Positions 11,501 through 23,261 are shown, counted from the stretch's first letter. The stretch is 64,000 nucleotides of DNA from Camellia lanceoleosa (GCA_025200525.1 CM045763.1:63561018-63625017); one strand, 5' to 3'. Translations and numbers: made by a program. The notes: generated by a model from the letters alone, not told the origin.

Positions 11501-12936
11501 TCTATATTGCTTGTGTTTTGTAATGTTTAATCTTTTTGTCTTATAGTCATTTTTCAAATGTTACAGAATGTAATCTGACCTTATTCTTGCTTCTTTAAAA
11601 GCCATTAGATACACATACGGAGGTGTCATCTGAATCTGCTCCTCCACAATCTCAGTGCTCTGCACCCACAAACAAGGTCAACGCACCCTGTTATTTTTAT
11701 TTCAATGGGTTTTGCAATAAAGGCGATAGATGCTCTTTTCTACACGGACCCAATGAAGATGGTACGCCTGCTTGGAAATCTTCTGAAGTCACTGGTGCAC
11801 TTCCCTTGGAAAATAAGGCATCTGCTAGAAGTGATGCAGGATCTGCACCAATAGAAACATTTCCAATTCCATCTGAAGCTGCTCCTAAGAGAGAAGCTGA
11901 AATACAGAGTACGCTTAAAGAGGAAGTTCAATCAGCTCTTAATAATGTCAAAGATCAAAGTGCTTCTCCTCATCTATCAACATCCGATTGTGAAGAAACT
12001 TCAGTTAGGTCAGACACATTGCTTCTGGAGAAGGGTTTAATTCAAAGCAGATCTCTTGTCTGCACTGATCAGAGCTCGGAGGAGCAAGTGGATGGTCCTA
12101 TTGAGCGAGAAGACTGGTTAGAATCATCTCCAGGTTTTGATGTTCTTGTAGGGGATATATCGGAAGGTTTGGGCTATGAAGATGATCAGGAATACTTGCT
12201 TTCCGTTGATAGGGATGGCAGGGAGCTCAATGGTAATTTCTTGGGATATGATTACGAAGACCGTGTCAAGTATGATCCTACGTACCATGATGCAGGAATT
12301 TTGTGCGATCAAGAGAGACGTGATTCTCATGATCAATTTGATAATTATGAGCAAAGATTTGATTACATCAGAAAAGTTCATGGGTGCTCGAGGGAGAAGA
12401 AAATGTTGGATCCCCGAAAGAGGAAATTATTGACTGTGGATTTAGTAATTGATGGTCGGAGAGGTGTGGATCTCCGAGACCATCTTAAGAAACGCAGGGT
12501 CATTGATGGTCTTCCAGTCACTCGTTTCTCAAGAAGGAACACGAACACCTCTTCTTTTCTGGCTGATCGAAGCCGAGAAAGGTCGCGACAACATGGCCGG
12601 TTTAGGGACTCGTTTTCAAACAGGCCGAGGCAGCATTATAAGGAAAAAAGGCAGTCTAAACCGCATTTTCTTTCATCTGAAATCTCTAGGAAGCCAGTTT
12701 CAAGGAAGAGAAGATTAACCGAGGAATCTACGATGTTTACCGGGCCGAAGACCCTTGCTCAAATCAAAGAAGAGAAGAGAAAAGCCCCAGAAAATGGGTA
12801 TTCCTCTGGGGGGCTGATAGGGCATTCAAGCCAAACTACGTCAGAAGAGTTTCAGGGTCCTAAACCTCTGAGTGAAATCCTCAAGGACAAAAAGAAACCG
12901 GGTCCTGTACTCGATGCCAATAATGACAGCAGCTAA
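8554..12936 (+). CDS. Triple-CCCH zinc-finger protein, ZC3H11A-like layout (506 aa, 3 exons)
   Basis: Probable nuclear RNA-binding protein. Exons 8554-8628, 9123-9233 and 11602-12936 join in frame; exons 1 and 2 end on codon borders with GT donors. The ATG at 8554 is chosen because it opens the frame leading directly into the first finger. The three fingers are C13-X9-C-X5-C-X3-H33, C44-X7-C-X4-C-X3-H61 and C92-X7-C-X5-C-X3-H110. The middle is acidic and Ser-rich. Residues ~370-425 are Arg/Ser/Lys-rich with probable nuclear localisation signals. Near the C-terminus a short motif occurs twice, GPKTLAQIKEEK (~441) and GPKPLSEILKDK (~481). Three N-terminal fingers plus this motif recall ZC3H11A, an mRNA-export (TREX-linked) factor; plant relatives exist in the Arabidopsis C3H family. 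Intron 2 (2.4 kb) carries a MITE, a tandem duplication and a LINE relic. The reading frame is clean, so it is probably functional. The export role is inferred. Confidence 0.9.
9931..10082. mobile_element. Inverted-repeat MITE in intron 2 of the CCCH gene
   Basis: Sequence from ACTAGGGACCCCAAATG inward is repeated in inverted orientation ending CATTT-to-TTTGGGGTTCCTAGC. Arms of about 45 bp (9938-9988 and 10029-10073) match with few differences and would fold into a long hairpin around a short GC-rich loop. The same terminus (GGTTCTCTAGCATTTTT) recurs at 50737-50755, so this is a dispersed family. Confidence 0.75.
10112..10388 (+). repeat. Tandem duplication, ~140-bp unit, two copies
   Basis: 10112-10250 and 10252-10388 are near-identical: each holds ATGTTGGCATGTGTATAGAT at its start (10121 and 10261) and TCTTTGTTGGTGTATAA at its end. 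Differences are a few substitutions and a 3-bp indel, so the duplication is fairly recent. It lies in intron 2 and is non-coding. Confidence 0.9.
10869..11043 (+). pseudogene. LINE ORF2 relic: reverse-transcriptase zinc-binding (zf-RVT) region
   Basis: One frame reads through about 58 codons matching the C-terminal zinc-binding domain of plant LINE ORF2 proteins: RRVWHTKAA, LLTTHSLIRR-type spacing, then WCFMCKPDKE and SHLLIHC, giving the family's C-X2-C...H...H-C pattern. No upstream RT domain or poly-A tail is seen, so only a fragment is left, in the sense direction within intron 2. Confidence 0.75.
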
Positions 12937-14297
12937 ACTACTCAAGCTGAATTACAATCATTGAATCAACAATGAGAACAACTTTGTGAAGATAATGACG
13001 GTAGATGATCTAAGAAGCCGCCTTCTAGCTTGTGATCGACATCCTTTCAGTTCTGGTATGCTCGGATGTTGTTACCTTACATCTTACTACATGAACATGC
13101 TGTTTTTTTCTTCTTACTAGACAGATTCTGATCCTATTAAAGATCTTCAATTTTTAAATTTTTTTGTTTGTTTGTTTGTTTGTTTGTTTGTTTGTTTCGT
13201 AGCCTTAGAATATCCTAATTACTAATGAGTAAACATAACCTAGAGCTTAGAATTCTTGTACAGTGCTGGTCATTAATACTTTCATTCTTGTTGGAGGATT
13301 TGCATTGGAAAGCTTGTGAGTAGCAGTTGTTACCTTTTCTCCATAGGAGTGATCTTTAATATTCACTATTGCTTTTCTTTCATTTTCTTCACCAAATAAT
13401 AATAATAATAATAAAATTAAAGAGAGATATTTTATTTGTTGAATGTACAGTAGACTTGATATTTTCAGTTGATAGATATGAGATTTCTTTTTTCGTGGAG
13501 TGGTAATTAAATTTTTATCCTTCTCCTACCATTTACTTTCATTTTACACTCATTATTTTATTTTATTTTATTTTATGGAAAATTCTATGGTATATATACA
13601 CCCCTTAAACTTATGAAGATTTGTGGCCTTACTTATGAATGATGTTAGCGGTTAGTTATGAAGTATTGTAGTGGTAAAATTTGTGGTGAACTTGATTATG
13701 AGGCTATTTGGTGTTTGGTTATAATTTGAAGTGACATTACTTGCGAGCCTTTGTTCTGTTTTGCTATGAACCGAGATGGCATTGGTTATGAGGTGTTTTG
13801 TGGATTTTTTTTTTTAATTAATCAATTTAGTTTTGTCTAGGACTCAAATTGGTGGAAATTAGGAACTGTTCTGTCCTATGTTACCTGGAACATGGATTGT
13901 TCCGGTACATGGAACAGGAACGTAGTACGTTACCTGTTCTAAAATGTTGTACGATAGGAGTAGACTTGTATATATTACACTTAAGAATTTGAGGTATTTT
14001 AGAGTAATTTTCTTTTAACTATTAGGCATCTAATAATATATATATATATATTTTTTATTTTTTGATTTTTTGTCTTATCAAAACATAATTCACCTTAGAT
14101 TTTAATTAATTAGATTAGATTTTTTTTTTTTTTTTTTCCTCCTAAGGTAACATTTAAGGAAATATATTGAAAAAAAAAAAAATTGGGATTGCTTCGGATC
14201 ACTAAGGTGAGCAAACTTTTTGCTCCTAAGGTAGACTTGTACCATGTTTTGGAATGTGCATACCAATACCTAATTTGCTAGGAGATTAGCATTTTCT
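12937..14297. other. CCCH-gene 3' region and AT-rich spacer
   Basis: Presumed 3' UTR for the first few hundred bases, then spacer with a (TTTG)n microsatellite (13159-13197), an AAT run (13397-13414), (TTTTA)n near 13555-13575 and an AT run near 14036-14050. No gene seen. Confidence 0.6.
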
Positions 14298-14862
14298 GGC
14301 AAAGTTTTTAAAGGCAAATGCCTCACCCCTCATGAGGCGAGGCGTAAGCCTTGAAGTATTAAGGCGTAAGCATTTCAAATTCTAAATTTTTATCTTTAGT
14401 AAATATTTTAAAATAATAAATAAATATATCAAAATTAAATATAAATGTGTAAATACTTTTATGCTCAAAGAAAGAAGGAAGCTTTGCTTTATTGAAAGTG
14501 AAATTAGTATTCTTAAGTGATTGAGCTTCTCATTGAGCATTCACTTTGTGTTTTTTTTTTTTTTTATTGATCATTTACTGAACTTTTCCTATGAAATATA
14601 GTTGTAAAAGGGGTTTTTGTTAATTTTTATTTTATTTTTTTATGTTTAAACCATTTATTAGAGTAAGTTTAACAAGGCCTTAAGACAAACTTTTTATATG
14701 TGTATTCCTCACATACTTATGCGTAAAAAGCATACAAGATGCATGTCTCATATTGTGTCTACAAGCCTTTGGGGGAGTAAAATCTAAAAATCAAAGCCTT
14801 GAGGCGTTTTGCCTCAGCCTTATCTCAAGGTGAGCTTCAATAAAACCTTGTAAAACTTTGTT
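14298..14862. mobile_element. Degenerate inverted-repeat element with AGGCG motifs
   Basis: The ends (AAAGTTTTTAAAGGC... and ...AAAACCTTGTAAAACTTT) are imperfect inverted repeats. Both ends carry clusters of GAGGCG/GCCTCA, and a related stretch (GAGGCG, AAGCGCG) occurs at 10400-10510. The core is AT-rich and non-coding. An old non-autonomous element is likely; the class is unclear. Confidence 0.45.
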
Positions 14863-14870
14863 TTCTGGTA

Positions 14871-15646
14871 GAGATGGCAATTTGAACCCAGGCCAACAGG
14901 GACATGACCTCCCCACCCTGATTAGTACGATTTTTTTTCAAAAAATACCTCTGATGGGCTGGGAATGATATTCAAAAAAGAATCCCCGATAGGTTTCGGG
15001 CCGAGGATGGTGATAAGTTTTTTCGTCTCATCCCTGGCCTCATTCCCGTCCTATTTCCACCTTGCCTCTCTCGCCCATCTCTCTTACTTACCTACCCACT
15101 ATATATACTTATCTCTCTCTCTCTCATCTCAAATCTAATACCTTCCTCTGTCTCTCGTCTCTCCGCCGTGCAACTAGAGTCTCCATCTTCTCCGGCGGCA
15201 CAACCAGAGTCTTTATTTTCTCTCTCAAGCTTGTTGCACTAGAGCTTTGACCGCTCCGCTACTTGTCGCACCAAAGCTCCTCAACTCCACCACCGATCAA
15301 GACCTCTCTTCTCTCTCCCTCTGTGTGTGTGTGTAATGATGATGACGACTCCTCAGATCTGTAGATGTGTGTGTGTGTGCGCGCGCCACGCTGTTGCATC
15401 ACTCTGTGTGTGTGTGTGTGTGTGTGATAATGATGACGACGATGACGACGACGACGACTCAGCTCTTTAACTTTGTCACCGTCGGGGATATTTCGGGGTT
15501 GGGGAAACCCGATCCCCGTTAGGGGGAGGGGTGGAGGAGATGATGGGTTCCTTGCCAGGGATCGTGGGTGAGGACGAGGAATTCCATACTTTTGGGGATC
15601 GAGGACGGGGAGGGCAATCCCCGGCCCCGGTCCGTTGCCATTCCTA
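14871..15646. mobile_element. Non-autonomous TIR element with 10-bp target duplication
   Basis: The body is bounded by TTTTCTGGTA (14861-14870) and TTTTCTAGTA (15647-15656), a 10-bp direct repeat with one mismatch that reads as a target-site duplication. The termini GAGATGGCAA and TTGCCATTCC are short inverted repeats. Inside, CCCCGATAGG/GGGGATTGCC-type GC-rich subterminal blocks face each other around CT-, GT- and GAC-repeat stretches. A 9-10 bp duplication suggests a Mutator-type element; hAT (8 bp) is the alternative. No transposase is encoded. Confidence 0.65.
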
Positions 15647-15656
15647 TTTTCTAGTA

Positions 15657-18300
15657 ACACGTTGTGACTGAAATTTTAAGTACATACTGAATGAATCGTT
15701 TTGGGAGTGTGTGAAGTTGCACTTCCCTTCTTTAGAACAAGGGGATGGATCTAACCATGCAAGTTCTGGACGGCTTGGGCTTTGCCTTTGTGGATTGGGT
15801 CTCATGCCTTCCTCCCACTCTTTTTGTTGATCGTCTTTGCCTTTGGATTGGGTCTCACTTTCCTCCGACTCTTGTTGATTGTCTTTCTTTTAATTCTATA
15901 TGATTGGAGTTTCTTCATTAAAAAAAAACATGCAAACTTGAGTTTATTTTGAAGATTTTTAGGACTTCAAGACAGTATAATTTCAAATGTGGTTAGGGTT
16001 TGAGCTAAAATTTGTCAGTTTGGATTAAATTCAGATGGGGCTATATATATAATAAACATTAAAAATATTATAAATTACAAATTACTTTCTCACTGTTTGG
16101 ATTAAATCATATCGCAATATACTATATTCAATTGTTTGGAGTAAATCATATTAAAAAAATAAATTATATTACATAACTCAAACTAATTTTCTTATTATAT
16201 AGTTTGTATATATATATATATATATATATTTTTACTTTTATAAAGTACAATACATTAATTTCGAACAACTAAAGTTTTGTTTATTTTTTGGAGTGTGTGT
16301 TTGAGTTTGACTAGCCTAAATTATTTGCGTTAAGCTCAAGCTTAAGCTTGGACAAATCTCTCTGTACTTTGAATTGAGTCTAAATAGACGAGAACTCAAC
16401 TGATTTTGCCCAAGTTGCAGTTAGCTAAGTGTTAAAGCATTTCTAAACGGAAGGTTGAAGATTCAATTCATGCAGCTGTTTTTATTATTATTAGTTATTT
16501 AGTTTATTCCTTAGTTTAGATCTTATAACTGTTGTCATTCTAAAAAGAATAAAAAAATTTGGTAGTTTTTAAATTATAGGTTGGTAAGTTGCTTTGTAAG
16601 AGTGATTACCACACAATAACACTTGGCCAATTGACAAAGAATTAGTCAAATCCAAAGCATGGGGCATCCTATAAGAGGCAGACTCAAAAGAGTGAAGCCA
16701 ATTCAATATAAGCCAATTCCTATGTATAAAATAGTGAAATGCCAACTTATTTCTATATGTATTTATATATGATGATATATTCCTCATTGTTGTTCAATCT
16801 TTTGAAATTCTCTAATGACTGCTAATATATATATATACATAATTTATGAGACCAAGTCCTTTCATATTTCAAATTATTTCTTAAAGGAATTAACTCGTCA
16901 TATGATAGAAATAGTTTTTTGTTTTTTTTTTGATAGGGTAAAATGGGAATGAAATTTCCTATGTTATTTTATGAAAAAACCTTTATGGGTGATGATAATA
17001 ATTCTATTGGGATGCATTAAGATTAATAACTTTTGTAATTACGTTACATTCCTAAAATATCACTAACCATTGAGAAATACTTAGGTCCCTCTAAAATAAA
17101 AATATCATTCTTAAATTTATCACCAACAATGTAAACAGTTGCATATCAAATGTTGATTGTTTAAAAATCAATCAATTAAAACTCAATCCTATATCATATC
17201 AGTATAAATAAAATTTAAGGGTGGCATAGCTGAGATCAAATTCTCAATATTCTTTTCTTGAATGATATAGTTAGAGTGACCACGTGGTAGGGAGATGTAT
17301 TGGAACAAATGAGAATGAGGAGAAATGAGAACAAAGACAAGATTATGGCCATGTTTGATTTGTATTTGAAAAATAATTTTATGCAAAGAGTTTATAAAAT
17401 TTGAAAATTTGTTTGGTTGGTGTTTTGAGGTTTGGAATGATTTTAATTTTTTTTTTTTTTTTTGATAATTGAATAGATGTGTGTGAGTAAAAAAAATGAT
17501 TGTTTATTGTGTAGGATGTGAAAGGAGAGAGGAGAGAGGAGATATGAGAGAGAAAAAGTAATTGATTGATATGTTAGAGAGAAAAATAATTTTGGATTTT
17601 TTTTTCAAATATTTTCACCAAACAATTTTGTGAATTTATTGAATTAAAAAATAAATTTAAAAAATAGTATGGGTTAATCTATTAAAGTAATAGTTTTCAA
17701 AATTTAATAATTCCATAATTTATAATTTTCGAAAAAAAAAAGACAAATATTTCATATCTTTCCAACTTAATCCTCTCCTACTGATTTTTATTTAAACTTG
17801 CTTCTTACTATATTACTATATTATTCATATATCATATATAACTACTCTCAAATCTTTAAAATTCATAATGAAAATTTGGAACCTTCAAAATATTTTGATT
17901 TAGATTTACACATTAAATTTCTTTTGTACAATTCCCCCCTCCCCCCTTTTTTAGTTTGTTTTGTACAATCATATGTACTAATATTTATGCCGAAATTATA
18001 CTAACACATGATGGTTGTGAAAAGAAATTGTGTAGGATTATAAGCACCCTTCCGATTAGCCTCATTCATTTTAAAAAAATATATATATATATCTCATCAA
18101 TTTAATTCTTTAGTTAATGGATTTTCACACTATTAAAAGACAATTGTCTTTTTTTAGTGTTTTTTTATAATGGTAACTTCATTTCACAAATAATTAATTA
18201 TTTTTAAAATATTAAAACATTTTACATGAAAATTGGTATTAAATAAAAAATTAATAAAATTTAAATTGAAAATTATGGTTTGTTTTCAAATTTCACTTCT
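15657..18300. other. AT-rich intergenic spacer
   Basis: No gene recognised. It holds AT microsatellites (16206-16230) and an inverted-repeat pair around 17395-17425 and 17600-17640 (TTGTTTGGT versus ACCAAACAA) that may mark another small MITE. Confidence 0.6.
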
Positions 18301-18359
18301 TTGATCAAGTTCTATGCTAAAAATAAAATCTATGAACTAATTTAATCTGATCTTAAAGA

Positions 18360-19440
18360 ATTCTTTCAAATGTAAATATAATTTAATATTAGACATATTT
18401 TAAAAATAAATACATAATTTCTTAATTGAAATTTTAGAATATTAATAAATATGCCAAATATATATTCATATTTTTTATTTTGGTTATATAAATTTTTACA
18501 ATATTTTTGCCATTTTAAAAAATAAATAAGTGACCAATATGATGGTTGAGCATGAATCAAAACGATTATTTAAAAATTGAATTGATATATAGCATAAAAT
18601 CAACCAAATTCAGTTTATACACTACTCTTAGTATTTGATCAAGTATTAGCTCATACCCATCTTAACTTAATGGATTATTAAATATAAGCTTAAATTGATT
18701 ATTATTATTAATAGTTTTTACTAATTGACTGATCAATTTTTAAATTAAGCCCAAGGTAGGACTAGAACAAATTCTATATTTTAAGTTTGACCTAGTATTA
18801 TATAATCTTTTCATACATAAATATACTTAATTATTTGTATAAGAATTTTTAATATAAATATATAATTTTTTTACAATAAATAAATGTGGCAAAAATATAC
18901 ATACATTTTCTTATTTTGGTTATAAAAAATAATCATAATATATTTACCAATTTAAAAATAAATAAATAAATAAGTGGGCTAAGTGATCAGGAATTAGGTA
19001 TGAATAAAGATAATTCTCCAAGAATTTAATTGTTGGCATAAAAATTGACCTTAATCTAACTTCTAAACTATTTTTAATGTTTAATGGAAGTACTATCCCT
19101 CAATTTAATTCATATTATTTAAAACCTGAGAAATTATAATATAATTTAAACATAAAATTTAAATTAATTATCACTAACTATTTCTATTAATTGACAGATC
19201 AACATTTTAAATCAGGCTCAAAGTATGGTTAGAATAATGCCCATATTTTTGGTTGACCTTGAATAGTTTTTTCACACATAAATATACTTAACTATTCATG
19301 TAATAATTTTAAATATAAATATAAAATTTTATCAAAGTTTGAATTTTTAATAACTATGCATAAACATGTACATATTTCTTATTTTATTACAAAAAATAAT
19401 AACATATATTTATTCACTAATTTAATAAATAAATGACTCA
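18360..19440 (+). repeat. Diverged tandem repeat, ~465-bp period, about 2.3 copies
   Basis: A block with 'CATATTTTTTATTTTGGTTAT...AAATAAATAAGTG' at 18360-18540 recurs at 18830-18985 and again, weaker, at 19290-19435. The intervening 'ATTGACTGATCAA...TTTAAATTAAGCC' at 18725-18755 recurs at 19190-19220. Spacing is constant at about 460-470 bp. Copies are well diverged, so this is an old duplication in non-coding DNA. Confidence 0.65.
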
Positions 19441-19487
19441 TGCTTAGGCTTCGTTTGGAATGTGGGTTGACTTTTTGGCTTAGCTTA

Positions 19488-21640
19488 TGTAACGCTCTCA
19501 AAATAATACATAAATCAATCATTTATAAGATTCCAAAATCATGAAAAAAAATATAATATTTGCATTCATCAGAGTATTTTTACAAAAGGTATTACATGTT
19601 GACAACAAAAATAAATGCCCTACGAGCTTACAACTTTCCAAGTCAACACTTGGTTATAACAAAGAGAGTTTTAACTCTTAACATATTAAGCTCTTGGCTT
19701 GAATTACATGTAATACAAAAGATAACTACAAAAAAAATGAGCTTTTAGCTTTTAAACCTCCCAAGCTACATCATTGGAGGCGGCATACTACCTGTACCTG
19801 AAAATGATATCCCATATAGGGTGAGCTAAAGTCCAGTAGGGATATGCTAAACCGGATATGAGAAATAACTAAAACCTTAGCATTCGATGGATGGTTAACA
19901 CTTACAAACCACTTTACATTCTTTACAAGGCCACCAATAAGTACATTCATGTTTCAATCCACTTCCCTTAGCTATCCAATTCAATTCATAGACATGGTCC
20001 ATTATCTAACCAAACAATTTAAATGAGACTACATCTCGTCTTATTAACACTTCCATTATCCACAATTCAAGATGAGATTACAACTCATATTTTTAACACT
20101 GCAATTATCAATGACTCGAAATGAGACTACAACTCATATATTCAACACTTCAATTATTAACATCATTCAGATGTATATAAGGTTTCGAGACTTTCACACT
20201 GGACATTCCGGCCAACTTAATTATCAATGGAGTCCATCCCCTTTCTTCTCCCAAACAATGGAGTACATCCCCTATGTCCTCCCAAACAATGAAGTACGTC
20301 CCCTATCTCCTCCCAAACAATATACATATACAATGTATTTAAATACATAGTCATATACAATGACCCAACAATTCACATATTCAATGTGTTAATTCCACCG
20401 TCACATTCAATGACATAATCCAGTTGATTAGTTTTAGTTTACCTAATCATCATGCAGTGTCTACAACAATCAAGACTATCCTCCACCGATAGCCCAAAAC
20501 AATTATTTCTAAACAGATAATAAATTTATTAAACAAATAAATTATCAACATTTTCATAAGTGAGTGATTAATCAATCCAACTACACCATTTAATTCCAAT
20601 TCCATCCAATTTTATGATTTTCAAATCAATTTTATATTCTCACAATTACCAAATTAGTTGTACAAATTAATCAAATACATTTAATCAGAGCACTTTTCCC
20701 ATTTTCTTAACTTTAACCCTAAGGCTCAATTTCATCAATTCTACACCAATAACCCTATTTTCCCAAGGTCTCATATACACATGGAACACCACATTAACAA
20801 ACCCCTCTTTTATAATTTCAATTTCAAAACCCTAACTTTTCAAAATTTTCATATTTCACCATTTATACAAAATGACTAAAATTTATGTTAAAACTCATAA
20901 GAAGGAGTAGTTTATCCCTATCTCAAAAGGAGAAGCCCAAAGGGGACGAAGATGAAGACTCAAGATGCTCCAAATCCAAGGATTTTCAGATCAAAGTGTA
21001 GCTCAAGCAAAGCTCTACCCCTTTTACAAAGGGATTAAGGTGGAGACACTCTAAATCAAGAGTATCTGTAGAGAGAAGTAGTGTATATAGAGAGAGTGTG
21101 CCGGATCTAGGGTTTTGAGGAAAAAGGGGAAGAAAAGTTGAAGAAGAAACACGTTGCTGCAACTAATATATTCGAGGCTCGTTCGAACGAAGAAGTGGTC
21201 GCTCGAGCGACCAGACACAAAAGAACCTTGCTCAAGCGCAAGAAGCGTCGCTCAAGCGAACAATGCGAAGCTTCAGGTCTGCAACCCAAAAGCACGCTCG
21301 AGCGACGCTCGAGCGAAGAATATCAACCTTCAGGTCCAATCTAGACGCAGGTGTAGACGCACGCTCGAGCCAAGAGACACACCATTCAAAGCCCACTCGA
21401 ACGAAGGAACTAAAACACAAAGCTCGCTCAAGCGACAAAAGCTTCATTCGAGCGAAGAAATCAAAATCTGGACAGCAACCATTTATACCAACACCCAACC
21501 AACCTGTTTCAAACCTGCCCAACATATCCCAAAACTCAAATGCAAAGAATTAAAGGATGGTAATACGATATAGACATCAACAAACATTCACGGAACCGAG
21601 TTCGGAATACAATAAACAATGAAGGGAAAATCGGGATAGC
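19488..21640 (-). mobile_element. LTR-like repeat (possible solo LTR, minus orientation)
   Basis: The left border TGTAACGCTC reads GAGCGTTACA on the minus strand, like the 3' end of many plant Ty3/gypsy LTRs. Read on the minus strand it has a leader-like stretch, ACCCTAGATC with TATATACACTAC (about 21113-21070), after the palindrome cluster. There are internal near-repeats (CCCAAACAATGGAGTACATC-like units, 20245-20315; GAGACTACAACTCAT-like units, 20020-20150). No pol is present. The right border and target duplication were not found, so the extent is approximate. Confidence 0.4.
21178..21460. repeat. Cluster of CGCTCGAGCG palindromes
   Basis: About ten copies of a degenerate palindrome, cGCTCGAGCGa, with variants GTTCGAACGA, GCTCAAGCGA and ATTCGAGCGA, occur in ~275 bp. 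Spacing is irregular (10-60 bp). It is much GC-richer than its surroundings and produces several chance ORFs on both strands. Confidence 0.85.
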
Positions 21641-21649
21641 CTAGGGCTA

Positions 21650-21800
21650 AAAGCCTCGTTTAGGATGGATTTTTTTATTTTTATGACTTTTGTGAGAAAA
21701 AAAAAGAAATGATTATAATTTAGATGTGACATTTTTTAGTTTAAGACTAAAAAGTCTATTTTGTATTTTTGTGGCTATTTTAATCCCAACCCACCCCAAC
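21650..21800 (-). mobile_element. MITE copy, same family as 26308-26528 and 35778-36019
   Basis: The reverse complement contains TAAAATAGCCACAAAAATAC, ACTTTTTAGTC, ATAATCATTTC and CTCACAAAAGTCA blocks in the same order as the element at 35778. The left end here is GCCTCGTTTAGGATGG. The right end is degenerate. A separate terminus of the family (CTTCGTTTGGAATGTGGGTT) lies alone at 19448-19467. Confidence 0.6.
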
Positions 21801-23162
21801 TCATCATGCCAAACTAATGCTGAGACAATTATCTAATGATTAGGTCATAACCAAATTGAGATAAATATTGAGTTAATTAGATTATGTCACTTTTCGTATC
21901 TAGCACAACTATAAATTCTCAAGATAACTTGTATTCTTTTGTATTCGTGAATTATGACATAGGAGAAATTATAATTTTATACCTAAGTAGACATATTTGT
22001 AAATTTTTGCAAAATAGACAATGGGTAGTTAATAAATTGACAAATATAATTTATTATAAGATTGGGCTATCTTTGATATAAAATAAACTAAATTGTAAAA
22101 CTTATAAGACAAAATGTATTTATATTTCATTGTAAATATAGTTTTTGTAATTTTATTGTACTTTTTTAAAAATATATTCTGCCATAGTTTATTTATTTCT
22201 TATAAATAAATTTTATACTATTATTTAATTTCAAAATTATTTAGTTAAACCGGTACATAGCACTGGTATATGGTTTATAAAATAATTTTAAAAAATTACA
22301 CTTGTGCTGTGAAGATCCGTTAAGCAAAGATGAGTGAAAAAGAATAATAAAAAAGGGCCCAATACGAGATGTCAAAATTAGCGATTCTAAGAAAATCTAA
22401 AAGATATACTTGATAGGTAAATGTTGATTCCAGGAAAGATAAGAGAATAAGAGTCATTGGTAGTTCATTGTTTGTCATTTTCATTTTGTTATTCAATTTT
22501 TTTGATTTAAACAAATTTTGCTAGATTGAGTTTCACAAAAATATTATTATTATTATTATTACTATTATATGGCAAACTAAAAAAAATGTAATTAGTAAAA
22601 AAAATAATAATTATTATTAAGTTTCACATAGTTTATCATCTAACATATGGCAAATTAAAATTATGAAATCCTTAGAAAATAATAATGTATTTATATTTTA
22701 TCATAGGTGTAGTTTTTGCTCCTAAAAATAAAAATTAAAAAGTGCAATTTTATAATTTATCATAATTTTTATTTAATTTTTACTAATTACATTATGATTC
22801 ATATTATTATTATTTAGAACTTAAAACATAACATTAATAGTAGGAAAAAAATTATAAGAAAAATTGTGATAAAAATAATTAAATTTTTAATAATTTTAAT
22901 TTTTTATTATTTAATTTTAATTTTAAAATTAATTATTAATTATTAATTTAAAACCGTGAACATTACGCTACTAATTCAATAAACCTAAAAAGAATTTCAC
23001 TTGCCTCTAAGAGTTGACAATAACTATAGTAAAACCTTAAGAGTTGACAATAATATAGTAAAACCTTAAGATAATAAAATGAAAGGAGAGGGAAGAATAA
23101 AATTACATAATAAATAATATATATTAAAAACAATAAAAGTAATATTAAAGTGCCTACCAGCA
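21801..23162. other. AT-rich upstream spacer of the MASS-like gene
   Basis: No gene seen; very AT-rich, with AAT/ATT runs near 22545-22560. A short direct repeat, CTTAAGAGTTGACAATAA with TATAGTAAAACCTTAAG, appears twice at about 23005-23070. Confidence 0.6.
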
Positions 23163-23168
23163 TTCTAT

Positions 23169-23176
23169 TATAAATA
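23169..23176 (+). promoter_or_regulatory. TATA box of the MASS-like gene
   Basis: TATAAATA lies 81 bp before the ATG. A transcription start about 30 bp downstream (~23200) would leave a short 5' UTR made mostly of the GA microsatellite. Confidence 0.65.
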
Positions 23177-23214
23177 GATACAACTATGAAACATCATGCA
23201 AAGTACACCTGGTT

Positions 23215-23216
<2 letters not shown>

Positions 23217-23256
<40 letters not shown>
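23217..23256 (+). repeat. (GA)n microsatellite abutting the start codon
   Basis: About 19-20 GA units end exactly at the ATG (23257). In plants GA repeats are bound by GAGA-binding (BPC) proteins and are common in 5' UTRs; here the tract would make up most of the leader. Its length is likely polymorphic. Confidence 0.9.

Positions 23257-23261
<5 letters not shown>

Noticed and set aside
12124..12718. Several 60-90 codon ORFs inside CCCH exon 3
   Set aside because: Shadow frames of a long, motif-rich exon.
15259..15660. 133-codon minus-strand ORF with Pro/Arg/His runs
   Set aside because: Made of GT, GAC and GGGGAT simple repeats within the TIR element at 14871-15646; no domain and low complexity.
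21107..21573. Cluster of five overlapping ORFs on both strands
   Set aside because: All come from the CTCGAG palindrome repeats, whose GC content lowers stop frequency. Reading open on both strands is a sign of repeats, not genes.
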